A stretch of 64,000 nucleotides of DNA from Macrophomina tecta (Eukaryota; Ascomycota; Dothideomycetes; Botryosphaeriales; Botryosphaeriaceae). Positions 53,160 to 64,000 of the stretch are shown here, in pieces. The position numbers and the translations under genes were made by a program. Below the pieces are notes generated by a model that had not been told where the DNA came from, made no database searches, and saw only the letters and a list, made by a program, of their open reading frames with translations. The DNA lies in the NCBI GenBank assembly GCA_024180945.1, contig JAKSGN010000022.1:1-64000 (forward strand), written 5' to 3'. Numbering within the stretch: the stretch's first letter is position 1; every line of letters starts with the position of its first letter.

Positions 53160-54619
53160 TCAGGCCCGCAGGTTGTATGACTTGTCAAACACGTTGTCCG
53201 GATCATACTTGGCCTTGATCCGGGCCAACCGCTGCAGATTCCCGTTGAATACCTCACGAGGGTCGGCGACGAGGTGGTCGTAGTTTCCATATTCGCCGAC
53301 GATACCGGTGTGCATGCCGCCGCGGGCCTTGAGCTCTTGTTCGACGTGTGCCTTGACTTTGGCGGAGATATGGCGGGCCCACGCTCGACAGTCGTCATCA
53401 TTGGCTGCGGACTCCCAGAAGGGGCCGATTAGCAGGTTTTGGTGCGCGCCGCGGTTGGAAAAGGCCGTGGCGTGCGGAGGGACGCTGCACCAAACGTCGG
53501 GTTTGAAGAACTCGAAGTTCAGGATCGTCTTGCGCGAGCCGGGCACCGTCGCGTGGAGCTGTTCGAGGTCCTCGGCCAGGCTACGCACGAGCTCCGGGCT
53601 CAGTGGGGTGAGGAACGGGGCACCCTTTGACAGCTTGCGGCCGCCGTAGTCGACGAGAGGGTTCAGCATGGAGTTGACCTCACGGTAGGAGCGTTGCCTA
53701 GTCGAGTTCCTCACAGGCCCGGCCTCGAGTAGGGGTTTGAAAATCTCGGTCCCGCGGCTCTCAGGCCCGTTGTGGAAGACCGTCGCAACGACGGAGGGTC
53801 CCGGCATGAACGGCGGAGCGGTGATGTTCATGATCATCGCCGAGTCTCCGTCGGTCGTGGCTACGAGGTTGTTCGCAAAATCCAAAATGGAGTCAAGCTT
53901 CTCGAAGCCGAAGACCACTTGCCCTGACCACACCTCGTTCTTCTGATCGTGGGCCTGGAACACGAATTCGGACACGACTCCGAAGCAGTGTCCAGCCCCG
54001 CGGACGGCCCAGAAGAGGTCGGGGTGCTGGGTTGCAGATGCCCGCGCGATGGTCCCATCTGCGAGCACGATCTCGACCTCGAGAAGACAGTCAATTGTCA
54101 GGCCGTAGCGACCGGAAAGCCAGCCGTAGCCTCCACCTAGCGTCAGGCCGCCGACGCCGGTATGATTGACAGTGCCGCCAACCATGGCGAGGCCGTAGTC
54201 AGCGGCGCCAAAGTCGACGTCTTCCCAGATGCAGCCGCCCTGCGCCCGGACGATCTTGGTTACTGGATCGACGCTGACATTCCGCATCTTGCCCAAGTCG
54301 ATAACCAGGCCGCCCTCGCTGGAGGAGGCGCCGCCGGAGGAGTGCTTGCCGCCGCAGACGACGAACGAAATGCCGTGCTTGCGGCTCAGTAGAACCGTCT
54401 TCGAAATATCCTCTGCCGAGCCGACATATACGACGATTCCCTTACCAGGGATGTCAGCATTCACACAGGGCCGCTGGCGGATAGATTGGAACTGACTGCT
54501 TTCTTCTCCACTGCGTCGCTCCAACGAATAATGCTCTCGGCATAGCCTTCTGAGTCCGGAGTAAGGACGGTGGAAGAGCTGAGTGTAACCCTCAATTCCG
54601 CAGCGAGACTTTCAGTCAT
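53160..54619 (-). CDS. FAD-linked oxidase (berberine-bridge-enzyme type), 467 aa
   Basis: Coding sequence complement(53160..54440, 54497..54619). The 56-bp intron (54441-54496, GTCAGT...GGTAAG with GCTGAC) joins EKKA to GIVVYVG. The start is the ATG 54619 (MTESLAAELR). The FAD_binding_4 domain has GISFVVCGGKHSSGG, whose His-74 is the expected covalent flavin site, then GGCIWEDVD, GTVNHTGVGGLTLGGGYGWL and HPDLFWAVRGAG. The C-terminus has the BBE motif (YGNYD...LARIKAKYDPDNVF). No signal peptide is seen, so it is probably cytosolic. Such enzymes oxidise alcohols or C-H bonds or close rings using O2. It diverges from the NR-PKS over 556 bp, so co-regulation and action on the polyketide are likely. 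The substrate cannot be told from sequence. Confidence 0.85.
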
Positions 54620-55175
54620 TCTGCACGGCTGTTGGATTACCAGAAGGAGAGTATTCGGGCCTCAAATCGCTTTGTTGCTGCTGCACACGATTTCGTCGAA
54701 GTGCAAGTCGCTCGCGCATTTATTAAGTATCCCATAACCCGTCCGATCCGGTACTTTAGACATTTCTCCAGCCGGAATCCCTGGCCCGAGGCGTCATTGC
54801 CTATGTGGTGTGAGATGATGGCGGACTGGCCTAAGAGATCATACGGTCTTCGGGCTATCGGCGATGGAACAACCAGAAACTCAGCTTCCGAGTTTTCCAT
54901 TTGCCGGAGCTGGCGACCACGCCCGGGGAACATAGGAAGCGTAAGGCTTCGGACGAAGGGGGCAACTTCAATGAATCGGGGTTTGGCTTTGCAGGGTGAT
55001 GGCAGTGTGTGCAGACTACGTTCGATAGCAGTTTTGCGATGGGAGCCCTAAGCTCAGGTGGCTCCTTCCGCTGAACGATGCATCTGCGTCGACAATTGAG
55101 CCCTCTTTATTTAAGACTCTTCCCCATTCAAAGACTGACGAGCCTTCCGTACGTTCAACCTCCTGCGCTCTTGTC
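54620..55175. promoter_or_regulatory. Divergent promoter of oxidase and PKS
   Basis: 556 bp separate the two start codons. A TATA-like TTTATTTAAG lies at about 55105 (71 bp before the PKS ATG) and a TATTAAGTATCC near 54721. The palindrome-like TCCGATCCGG (54743-54752) could serve a zinc-cluster regulator, but no regulator gene is in the window. No convincing gene lies within it. Confidence 0.5.
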
Positions 55176-58100
55176 ATGGCTTTCATCGTTTTCCCCGGTC
55201 AGGGGGCCAGCATCACACCCCTCAGAATTCTCCACAAGGCGCGCTTCTCTGCCAGCACCCTGGCCGCGTTCCTGGACAAGTCGCATGCAGCCCTCAGAGA
55301 GGAGATCTTCCGGCTTCCGGCGTCTTCACGTGCAAGCATCCCGGCCTCTGGTAGCGTTCTCGACCTTGCGGAGAGGCTGCACCAGCAAAATTCAACGCTA
55401 CTGGAGCTTACCAGCTCATTGCTTTGCGCAAGCCAGATCGGCACGGCTATCCTGTAGGTTTTACCCTTTGTAACGACTCTCGGTGGCTCGTTTACTGACA
55501 CTAAAGCAGCCGTTGGGAGCGCGACTCGGACAACTTCGCAGGTGCTGAAGACATTTTCCTCGGTCATGGCATTGGGCAGCTGTCTGCTGTAGCAGTTGCC
55601 TGCTCTGACACCCCCGTTCAGCTCATTAAGACAGGGGTGGAAGCGGTGAGATTGGCCTTTCGATTGGGTGAGCTGGTCGCGCGACTGTCCTCTTCTGGCG
55701 CCAGTCGCACGGGAAGATGGACATTGAATGTCCCACGAGATTGGGAGAGCATCGAGAGGGAGATCGCGCGAGTTCAGGGGGACCTGGTGAGTCTATCATC
55801 GCGTTTTCGACCCGTACGTTCTGACAACAGAGAAGGGCATTGCAGCACCCTCGAGGGCATTTATCAGTCTCGTCGCACCCAGCAGCTGTGAAGTCAGCGG
55901 CGAGCCGACCATTTTAGCGAAGCTGGTAGAGAACGCCCAAGTGCTGAAGGATGCCTCTACGCAAGGACCTCGCTCTAGCGGTCTCTGGCATGCTGGGCAT
56001 ATCTACAACAATGACCACGTTTCCGAAATCGTGCAGTCTCGAGCCGCCTCTTTAGACTCGCTTCCCCGAGCGAATAAGGTAATGATAGACCCAGCTGTCG
56101 GACGCCTTGCAAGCTTCGAAGAGAAGAGGCATCCGCTCGCACAGGCCCTCGAGGACATACTCTTGAAGGTTGTGCGGCTTGACAGATCGATGGACGCTGT
56201 CGCCGAGCGGGCGAAGAGCGCGAATATTGAGAAGCTAAGGATCTCCACGGTTGGGGACGACATCAGCACCAGCAATGCCATATCGTCGCTTGGCACGCTC
56301 ACGGCAAAGGCCTTAGAGGTTGAAGACTTGCAAGCCTGGCTCACCGAAGTAGCAACCGATACGGAGCCTGCTCCTTCGGATATAGCTATCGTCGGCATGT
56401 CGTGTCGCTTCCCTGGCGCGGACAGCAACGAAGCTTTCTGGGATCTTCTCGAAAGGGGGCAGGACATGTGCCGCGAAATCCCGTCGGATCGGTTCGACAT
56501 CAAGACCCACTACGACCCGAGCGGAAAGAAGAACAACACGACGCATACGCCTTACGGCTGCTTCATTGAGAATCCGGGAGCCTTTGATGCTCGTTTCTTT
56601 AATATGTCTCCACGAGAAGCAGTGCAGACGGACCCGATGCACCGACTAGCGCTTCTCACGGCTTACGAGGCACTCGAAATGTCCGGCTTCGTGCCGAATC
56701 GCACTCCTTCCTCTGCCGTCGATCGTGTTGGAACCTTTTATGGGCAGACGTCGGACGACTGGCGAGAAGTGAACGCGGCGCAGGAAATCGGGACGTACCT
56801 TATTCCCGGTGGCGTCAGAGCTTTCGCACCGGGCCGCATTAGCTACTACTTCGGCTTCCGCGGCCCGAGCTATAGCGTAGACACGGCGTGCGCCTCGAGC
56901 TTGGGTGCCATACAGCTGGCGTGCTCCAGCCTAGCCGCGCGGGAGTGCGACACGGTTGTCGCGGGCGGCCTGAACATCCTCACGGCGCCAGATATTTTTG
57001 CGGGCCTGAGCAGAGGCCAGTTCCTTTCGAGGACGGGATCGTGCAAGACGTGGGATGCCACGGCCGACGGCTACTGCCGGGCCGACGGCATCGGGACCGT
57101 CGTCCTGAAGCGCCTGGACGACGCCCTGGCGGACAGGGATAACGTGCTGGGCGTGGTCATGGCCAGCGCCACGAACCACTCGGCCGACGCCGTGTCCATC
57201 ACCCACCCGCATGCAGGCAACCAGGCTTCGCTGTTCCGCGGCGTGCTGAACGCCGCCGGAGTGGATCCGACGGACGTTAGCTACGTCGAGATGCACGGGA
57301 CCGGCACGCAGGCTGGCGATGCGTGCGAAGTGCGCTCCGTGACGGATGTATTTGCTCCCACACCCGAGGCCCGCCGCCAGCCGCTCTGTATCGGCGCGGT
57401 CAAGTCCAACATTGGCCACGGCGAAGCCGCAGCCGGAGTGGCGGCATTGATCAAGGTGCTCCTCATGCTCCAGAAGCGCCAGATCCCCAGGCACGTGGGC
57501 GTCAAGACCAGGCTGAATCCGGAGCTGCCGCTCGAGAAGGCGAGGATCCCGTGGGAGCAGACACCGTGGCTCGCCGAGGGTGACAAACCACGGCTCGCCT
57601 TTGTGAACAATTTCAGCGCTGCTGGAGGGAATACTTCCCTCATTCTCAGGGAGCCGCCTCGCCAGCCTCGCCTGCCGGGCGATGACAAAAGGCCAAGCTT
57701 TCCCTTCCTCGTGTCGGCTAAGTCTCTTTCATCTCTAAAACGCAACGTTGAGGATCTGCTCGCCTTCCTCGAGCATTCTCCCGCAACCGACCCGGGCAGT
57801 CTATCCTACACTCTGACCGCCAGGCGGATGCATCACACCTACCGCATAGGGCTCGTGGCATCGACCATCGCTGACCTGAAATCGCTGCTGTCAACCGAAG
57901 CCTCGGCCAACAAGAGCCCGGCGGCCGTGCCGTCGAAGCCGGCGCGCATATGCTTCGTCTTCACCGGCCAAGGTGCTTTCTTCCCCGGTCTAGGCAAGCA
58001 ACTATGCGCCTACTTCTCTGATTTCGCCCGCGACGTCAGGCACTTCGACTCCGTCGGCACCAAGCTGGGGTTTCCGACCTGCCTCCCGGCCATCACGGAC

Positions 58101-61100
58101 CCAGATGCGCAGGCCGAAGCCCTCCCGCCCGCGGTGACGCAGCTGGCTACTCTGTACGTTCAAATGGCCCTTACCAGATTGTGGCGGTCCCTGAACGTCG
58201 ACGCATCTGCCGTCATCGGGCACAGTCTTGGAGAGTATGCCGCCCTGCACGCCGCCGGCGTGCTTTCCGCCACGGACGCCATCTACCTCGTCGGACATCG
58301 GGCCAGGCTCCTGGAAGAGAAATGCCGCGCTGGAGAGTATGCCATGCTTGCGGTCAAGGCGTCGCCCGATCAAGTCCGCTCCACGCCATGCGACGTGCCT
58401 TACGAGATCGCTTGTCTCAACTCGCCCACCGAAACCGTCCTCACGGGCCGCGCGGACTCCATCGACGATCTTTCGCACTCGTTTGCCGGTAAAGGCTACA
58501 GGTGCACGTCTCTGAAGATCCCGTATGCATTCCATTCCGCTCAGCTGCAGCCGATATTGCATGACTTTGAGAAACTGGCGCAGGGCGTCGTATACAACAA
58601 ACCTTCTTGTGCCGTGGCTTCTCCCCTGTACGCAGACCTCAACGAGGCCTTTGATGGGGAATACCTTGCACGCCACGTGAGAGAAACAGTCAACTTCGAG
58701 GGCGCGCTGCGGCATTCTCGGGACCGAGGCGTCATCGATTCCGGGTCGCTGTTCGTGGAGATCGGCCCGCATCCCATCTGCTCGTCGATGGTGAAGGCGA
58801 CCATTGGGTCCGAAGTCCTCACGGCGCCCTCGCTCCGCAAGCAGGGAGACCCGTGGGAGACGCTTTGCAGGAGTCTCTGTTCGCTGCACTGCGCCGGTGT
58901 TCCCGTCGACTGGAGCTACTTCCACCGCGACTTTGACGCGAGCCACGAGCTTCTGCAGCTTCCGAGCTACGGCTTCGACTTAAAGAACTACTGGATTGAC
59001 TACGTCAACGACTGGTGCCTACACAAGACTGAGCCTCGGACGACCAACGCAGCGTTGGCTCCAGCTCTTGCAGGCAAAACGTCTGGATTTACGACGTCGT
59101 CAATCCACCAATTGGTGCTCGATGACTTCCAGGGGACCCATGCAAAGCTGGTGGCTCTGTCCAACATGAACGAGCCGACTCTACGAGAAGCTGTGCAAGG
59201 GCACCTTGTCAACGGTAAAGGGCTCTGTCCTTCGGTAAGTACTGCGCCAGTGCTCTCTCCTTCATGTTCTAGCGTTCCGCTAATCTCAGTTCAGTCGTTA
59301 TACGCGGACATGGCGCTCACTCTGGCGGATCTCGTGCTGAAACGCAGCGGCGGCGGCGGCGGAACCGGCGTTAACGTCGGTGACATGGAAGTTATGAAAC
59401 CGCTCATCCTATCCAAGGGGGGCAGCGAAGAGCGACTACTTCGGATTTCTCTCTCCGCCGACTTGGAGCAGGGCGTTGGAACCGTCAGGTATGCCAGCGT
59501 TGACAGCCAAGGCAAAGAACTGGAACACCACGCCACGTGCTCCGTTACGTTTGAGGACCTTGCATCTTGGGCTCCATCGTGGGAGTCCATCCAATATCTG
59601 ATAGAAGGGCGCATCGAGATGCTCAAGGAGAAGGTTCGCCGCAACGAGGCGGACAAAGTATCTCGAGCTCTGGCCTACAAGCTCTTCGCCGCCCTTGTCA
59701 CTTACGACACACGGTACCAGGGCATGGAAGAGGTGTTCTTCGACAGCGCCAGTTTCGAGGGCACGTCGCGCGTGCGCTTCCAAACCCAAGAAAGAGATGG
59801 GTCCTTTTTCTTCAACCCGTTTTGGATCGACAGTCTCGCGCATCTGTCCGGCTTCATCCTAAACGGCAGCGGAGCTACGGATTCGGCGAACTTCGTGTAC
59901 ATTTCGCACGGCTGGCAGTCGATGAGGTTCAAATACCAGCTTGACCGCCATAGAGAGTACACTTCGTACGTCAAGATGCAGCCGAGGCCAAACAACGTCA
60001 TGGCTGGAGACGTTTACGTCTTCGACGGCGACACCATCGTTGGCGTTGTAGGTGGTTTGAAGTTTCAACGCATCCCACGGCGCATACTGGACTCGGTTTT
60101 TCCGAACTCCTCGTCCGCTCAAGCTCCTGCGGCGCACGGCGGTCGCGGCTCTGCCCCAACTCCTGCGTCTGCGCCTGCGCAAACCACGGTCAAGCCGCCA
60201 CGGAAACCCGGTCCTAGCAAGGTGAGAAAGCCGGCCAATGAAGCCCTGGAGATAATCTCTCGAGAGGCCGATCTCCCAATATCCGAGTTGCAGGATGACT
60301 GCGAGTTCCAGAACCTCGGCGTCGACTCCCTGCTTTCCCTTCAGATTTCGGCTAGGCTGAGCGAGCAGCTAGATCTCGAGATCCGCAGCTCAGCGTTCCT
60401 TGATTACCGTACCGTCGGCCAGTTCAAGCAGTGGATCAGCGAGATCGCTGGGCAATCGGCAGGCGCGCCTGGCAGCAATACTTCGCCCCAGCTGTCCGAC
60501 GGGCTGACTTCCGACTCTTCTGATACGGAGTCCGAGGCGGCCACCAACGTCACCGAGCCCAACGAACAACCCGAGAAAGGCGACGACATTCTGCAGCTCG
60601 TGCGGGAGGAGATCTCCGAGCAGACGGGAGTCCCTCTGGATGAAGTGACGGGATCGAACGACCTGGCTTCCCTGGGCATGGACTCGCTGATGACTATCTG
60701 CGTGCTCAGCTCCCTCCGCGAAAAGGTCAACGTCCCGCTGCCTTCTACTCTGTTCCAAGATTACCCGTCGATTGACGCGCTGAAAGAGTTCTTTTCAGGC
60801 GGCGAAAAGCAGGCCTCACAGCAGAACCGGGCAGACCCTGCGCCCGAATCAATCCCGACGAAAGACGGAGTCACGGCGCGGAGAGCAGAGTCGTTCCTCC
60901 TCCAAGGCAGCCCCAGGACCGCAAGCAAACACATTTTCCTGTTTCCCGACGGCTCCGGCTCGGCGACCTCCTACACGGCCCTTCCGCCCATCGAGCCCTC
61001 CAGTTCCACCAGCAGTATCGTAGTCTTCGGCCTCAATTGCCCGTTCATGACAACCCCATCGGAACTGGACCCATCGATCGGTATCACCGGTCTGGCATCC

Positions 61101-61760
61101 CTCTACCTCGCCGAAGTGCGGCGCCGCAAGCCGCACGGGCCGTACGTCCTGGGCGGGTGGTCGGCGGGCGGCATCGTGGCGTTCGAAGTCACGCGGCAGC
61201 TGCTGGCGGCGGGGGAGAGCGTCGAGGCGCTCGTGCTGTTCGACGCGCCCAGCCCGCTCGGCCTGGACCCGCTGCCGCCGACGCTGCACCGCTTCCTCGC
61301 GCAGGTGGGCCTGCTGGGCGCCGAGGGCGCGCAGAACAAGGTCCCCGAGTGGCTGCTGCCGCACTTTGAGGCCACCATCAGGCTGCTCGACGCGTACGAG
61401 CCGCTGCCTCTGCCGCCGGGCGTCCCCGCTCCCAAGGCCCTGGCCATCTGGGCCCGCTACGGCGTTTGCAAGAACCCGGACGATCCGCGGCCCGAGGAGA
61501 CGGACGGTCAGCCGTTTCCGCGGACGATGACGTGGTTGCTGGAGAACCGGACGGATTTTGGCACGAATGGGTGGGAGAAGCTGCTCGATGCGAAGGCTTT
61601 CGCGACGGAGACGGTGGAGGCTAATCACTTTACGATGATGAGGTCTGGCCCTCATGTAAGTTTCCGATAATTGTTGCATTCTTTTCTTTGGGTGTTGCTA
61701 ATCACGAATGCGCAGCTGGATAAGATGTCAGCCATGCTTAGGGAGTTTTTAAGCCCTTAA
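55176..61760 (+). CDS. Non-reducing polyketide synthase, SAT-KS-AT-PT-ACP-ACP-TE, 2120 aa
   Basis: Coding sequence 55176..55453, 55510..55786, 55833..59234, 59295..61655, 61716..61760. Introns are 56, 46, 60 and 60 bp; intron 3 (59235-59294, GTAAGT...GTTCAG) has no stop and is a multiple of three, but its removal restores the PT block LCPSSLYADMALT. Intron 2 uses the acceptor CAACAGAG. SAT (1 to about 340): the nucleophile motif reads GHGIGQ with Gly-113 where active SATs have Cys. KS (about 370-795): Cys-538, His-673, His-714. AT (about 890-1200): Ser-983 in GHSLGEY. PT (about 1270-1590): His-1309, Asp-1498. ACP1 Ser-1664; ACP2 Ser-1783. TE/Claisen cyclase: Ser-1942 (GGWSAGG), Asp-1969, His-2097. 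No reducing or methylating domain is present. Such enzymes make aromatic polyketides from malonyl-CoA. The layout recalls melanin or pigment synthases, but the product is not deducible. Confidence 0.92.
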
Positions 61761-61938
61761 GGCGGATGCTGAAGATGGCAAACTTATTTTCCCGGGATAT
61801 AACTCGCATTCGATGTACAGCAACACTCTATTCTTGGAAAGATCGAATCCTCTATAGCAATGAATTAAAGTTGGAAATGAATCATTTTTTAGGCCTGTAT
61901 TTTGATCTGTTGAATAGCAACTTGACCTATATTCTAAA

Positions 61939-62092
61939 TGTTACGACGGACCCGACCGTGTTGGGTTTCAGTCGGCGCGTAAGACCATTCGGCCAACCTC
62001 CCGTCGACTCCCAGTCGACAAAAGGTTCAGCAATGATCAGCCTGGTGGCTGATCGTGCCCCAACAACTCTATATACAGGTAGGTCCGTAACA
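61939..62092 (+). mobile_element. Small LTR-like element, 154 bp, TSD CTAAA
   Basis: It reads TGTTACGACGGACC...GGTCCGTAACA with CTAAA on both sides (61934-61938 and 62093-62097). Inside is an inverted word CAGCCTGGTGGCTG. It is the best copy of a family also seen at 629-987, about 30203-30312 and 41522-41602. It is probably a solo LTR of a small (TRIM-like) element; no internal domain is known. Confidence 0.8.
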
Positions 62093-62508
62093 CTAAAACT
62101 ACAATTCTTTGTATTACCATTGCACCATACCTATTCCGCTCGTTACATTGCTTTATCAAGCCAATGCTGAGTATTATACTGTGTCAAAAAATTGCGCATA
62201 TTTAGTCTCAGAGAAGTTTCAGTTATGCTGTGTTGGAGTATAAAAAAAAGCACCTCTACCATCCTTCCTGCGTTGTCATGCCAGAATACCACTCCTGCTT
62301 TGCATTATTACTGAATATCAAGACATTGCATAGCTAGCATTTTATTTATTTATTTATTTAGCTTAACGTCCTTTTAGAGTCGGAGACTATTAAGGACGGG
62401 CCATGAGAGCCTTTTCTGCTTTTAGAGTTCTGTATAGGGGTTGGTCGAGGTTCGTACTAGGAATAGTTGGCTTGAATGCCTGAAGAGAGGTTTTCCCTCT
62501 AAGGAAAG

Positions 62509-62727
62509 TGTTGGAATATTTGATTCAGTAGTGTTTTGGATTCAGTTATGTCTTATACTCGTTGCACACCTGTCTCAGTAGGTAAGCAAGTTACATACCC
62601 GTTTTACCCTAGTAGGTAGAATAGGTATAAGGGAAGCCCGTACGGCCTCCCTCTACTAGATATGCCAATCTATGGGAACTCATTTTCATCAGTTGAATCA
62701 AGGCTGCCAATTAGTCATTTTCCAACA
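62509..62727 (-). mobile_element. Solo LTR, 219 bp, TSD GAAAG
   Basis: TGTTGGAA...TTCCAACA is flanked by GAAAG at 62504-62508 and 62728-62732. It is the reverse-oriented homologue of 4842-5082. It is inserted in the LINE 3' UTR, so it is younger than the LINE copy. Confidence 0.88.
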
Positions 62728-62797
62728 GAAAGACTAGGAGATATTATGAAACAATCGAAAAACTAGCAAGGCAAAAGAGTGTAAACGTCGAGCGTAT

Positions 62798-64000
62798 TTA
62801 TACCCCGTCGGGCAGGTCGTTAAGCATCCACCGACGCGTGGATATCTTCGTTTTTCGAAGGAAGTCTACCGTAGCAGAGATTCCTTCGGTTGTGGAGAGG
62901 AGGTCCCGGAGGTTCAGTCGGTTTGCGCTTAGAGTGCTCTTTACTGAGAGCCTTTCGGTTCTGTATAGAGGACATTCTAGCAGTAGGTGTCTCGGTGTTT
63001 GTTTTGCAGTACCAGAGCATGGACATCTATCGTCTTCTGCATGGTTGAAACGATGGAGATAGGACCTGAAGTAGCCGTGTCCTATCTTCAGCTGGTAGAA
63101 GGCAGATGCTATTTCCCTTACCGAAATAGGGGGCCTAAGCTTCCGTTTGATCTTCCAACCGAAAGTCTTGCTGTACGCGGATGAAGGAGTCGCCTTCCGC
63201 AGGTTTTCCCACTCGTCATACAGCCGTCCCTTGACCTGCGTACTGTAGTACACGAGGCTGGGTCGGTCTGTATCCGGTAGTCGGGTGGCGGCCTTCTTTG
63301 CTAGTAAGTCGGCTTCCTCATTGCCATGGACATTGACATGTCCTGGAACCCATTTGATTACGACTCTGTTGCCCTTATCCTTTAGTCTCTGGGCAGCCGT
63401 AATTGCCCGGAGTTGCCATGTCTGGCCAGGCGTATTGCCTGGACTCTCTACCCTCGAGATTGCGGCCTGGTTGTCTGCAAACACTGCGATCTCCTTCGAA
63501 GAATATCCTTTTCTGTTGGCAAGCTCAAGGGCGGTAGTAATGCCCTCGTGTTCGCCGTTGTAGACAAGAGTGTTGGGACCGAGATTCTTGGTGACCCTGT
63601 CTTGGATTTCTTCCTTGGATTGGCTGTGGTCAAGTAGTACTACTCCGACGCAACACCAGTTCCATGTGGTATGGCGGAGGCATCAGAGTATATCGTTACG
63701 AGGTTGCTAGAGGCTGCTAGCAGCGTGTTTCTGTGCTCTACAGCAGCAGATGCCTTGTCTAGAGCAGAGATGCTAGTGGTGTAAGGCAAGCATCAGTACC
63801 GTGGCGGGAAGAGGAAAGGATCAACCTGTTTAATTCCTTGCGGAATATTCCGGAGTATGCCCTTCACTCTTTCCAGTCTTGTGGTCATGTTGTTATCTCT
63901 GTTCTCTAAGTTTATCTTGTCGAGCTCAAGCCGAATTGGATGGGTGTCTCCAATTGTCTTGGTCCTGAATGCATACCGGCGAAGGTCTGCATCCAGGCGG
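62798..64000 (-). pseudogene. LINE ORF2 C-terminal part: RNase H and zinc knuckle, frameshifted
   Basis: The minus strand carries RRYAFRTKTIGDTHPIRLEL, PFLFPPRY, SISALDKASAAVEH and IYSDASAIPHGTGV (first RNase H Asp). A frame change near 63630 leads to VLLDHSQSKEEIQDRV, LVYNGEHEGI, VFADNQAAISRV and WVPGHVNVHGNEEAD. The end is GHGYFRSYLHRFNHAEDD with CPCSG...HLLLECPLY and the stop at 62798. It is about 60 percent like the 34.8-kb copy by eye. The frameshift and further breaks near 63790 mark it as defective. Upstream parts are outside the window. Confidence 0.75.

Larger units (their letters stand above)
62341..64000 (-). mobile_element. Tad-like LINE, 3' part, runs off the window
   Basis: The 3' end on the minus strand is ACGTTAAGCTAAATAAATAAA at about 62363-62341, the tail type of fungal Tad-like LINEs. 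The 3' UTR is interrupted by a solo LTR (62509-62727). ORF2 (RT end and RNase H) continues beyond 64000. Confidence 0.75.

Noticed and set aside
57323..61447. Long antisense frames opposite the PKS
   Set aside because: Shadows of the GC-rich PKS coding strand; the sense frame has all catalytic motifs.
1..64000. DUF3435 captain recombinase, CRISPR arrays, tRNA and rRNA genes
   Set aside because: Looked for and not found; no tyrosine-recombinase motifs, no spaced perfect repeats, and no cloverleaf or rRNA stretches were recognised by eye.

Overview
The window is nuclear DNA of a filamentous ascomycete (Pezizomycotina). The evidence is short GT-AG introns of about 46-62 bp with CTAAC/CTGAC-like branch sites, a non-reducing polyketide synthase, DUF3723 and ferric-reductase genes, and typical fungal transposons (Tad-like LINEs, copia, Fot/pogo, hAT, MULE, hAT- and pogo-type MITEs). 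It is an accessory, transposon-dense compartment. The species cannot be named from sequence alone.

Left part (1-30.9 kb), genes with scattered transposons: a set of solo LTRs with intact 5-bp target duplications (63-510, 658-885 nested in a small LTR-like element, 1126-1282, 4842-5082, 27449-27606); an OCH1-like GT32 mannosyltransferase; an F-box protein; a diverged inverted duplication (6.15-7.13 kb); a Ser/Thr-rich membrane protein; a LINE derivative that keeps only ORF1; a four-exon ferric reductase; a 460-bp minisatellite of CCTAGG-like palindromes (16.7-17.2 kb); small unknown genes; a three-exon DUF3723 gene; a kinase-like gene; an SR-tailed unknown; a RING-like protein. Ferric reductase and DUF3723 are both recurrent cargo of fungal Starship giant transposons, so part of this segment may be Starship cargo. 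No captain tyrosine recombinase (DUF3435) is visible here.

Middle part (31-52.9 kb), a transposon graveyard: an AT-rich, RIP-like block with a decayed MULE; a 5'-truncated LINE; a Fot/pogo element with one stop and a lost catalytic Asp; a LINE relic interrupted by a MITE; a hAT element (42031-44755) inserted in a young copia element (up to 48096), which itself cut an FTA2-like gene; another MULE relic; and the end of a second Tc1-type element holding a nested MITE. The copia LTR occurs three times with no difference I can see by eye, so this element moved recently, unlike the decayed block.

Right part (53-64 kb), a compact secondary-metabolite module: a BBE-type FAD oxidase (53160-54619, minus) and a five-exon NR-PKS (55176-61760, plus; SAT-KS-AT-PT-ACP-ACP-TE, 2120 aa) diverge from a 556-bp shared promoter. 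The likely logic is that the PKS builds and cyclises an aromatic polyketide and the oxidase modifies it. Transposons bound the module on both sides: a copia solo LTR on the left, and a small LTR plus a LINE running off the window edge on the right. No regulator, transporter or further tailoring enzyme is visible in the window.
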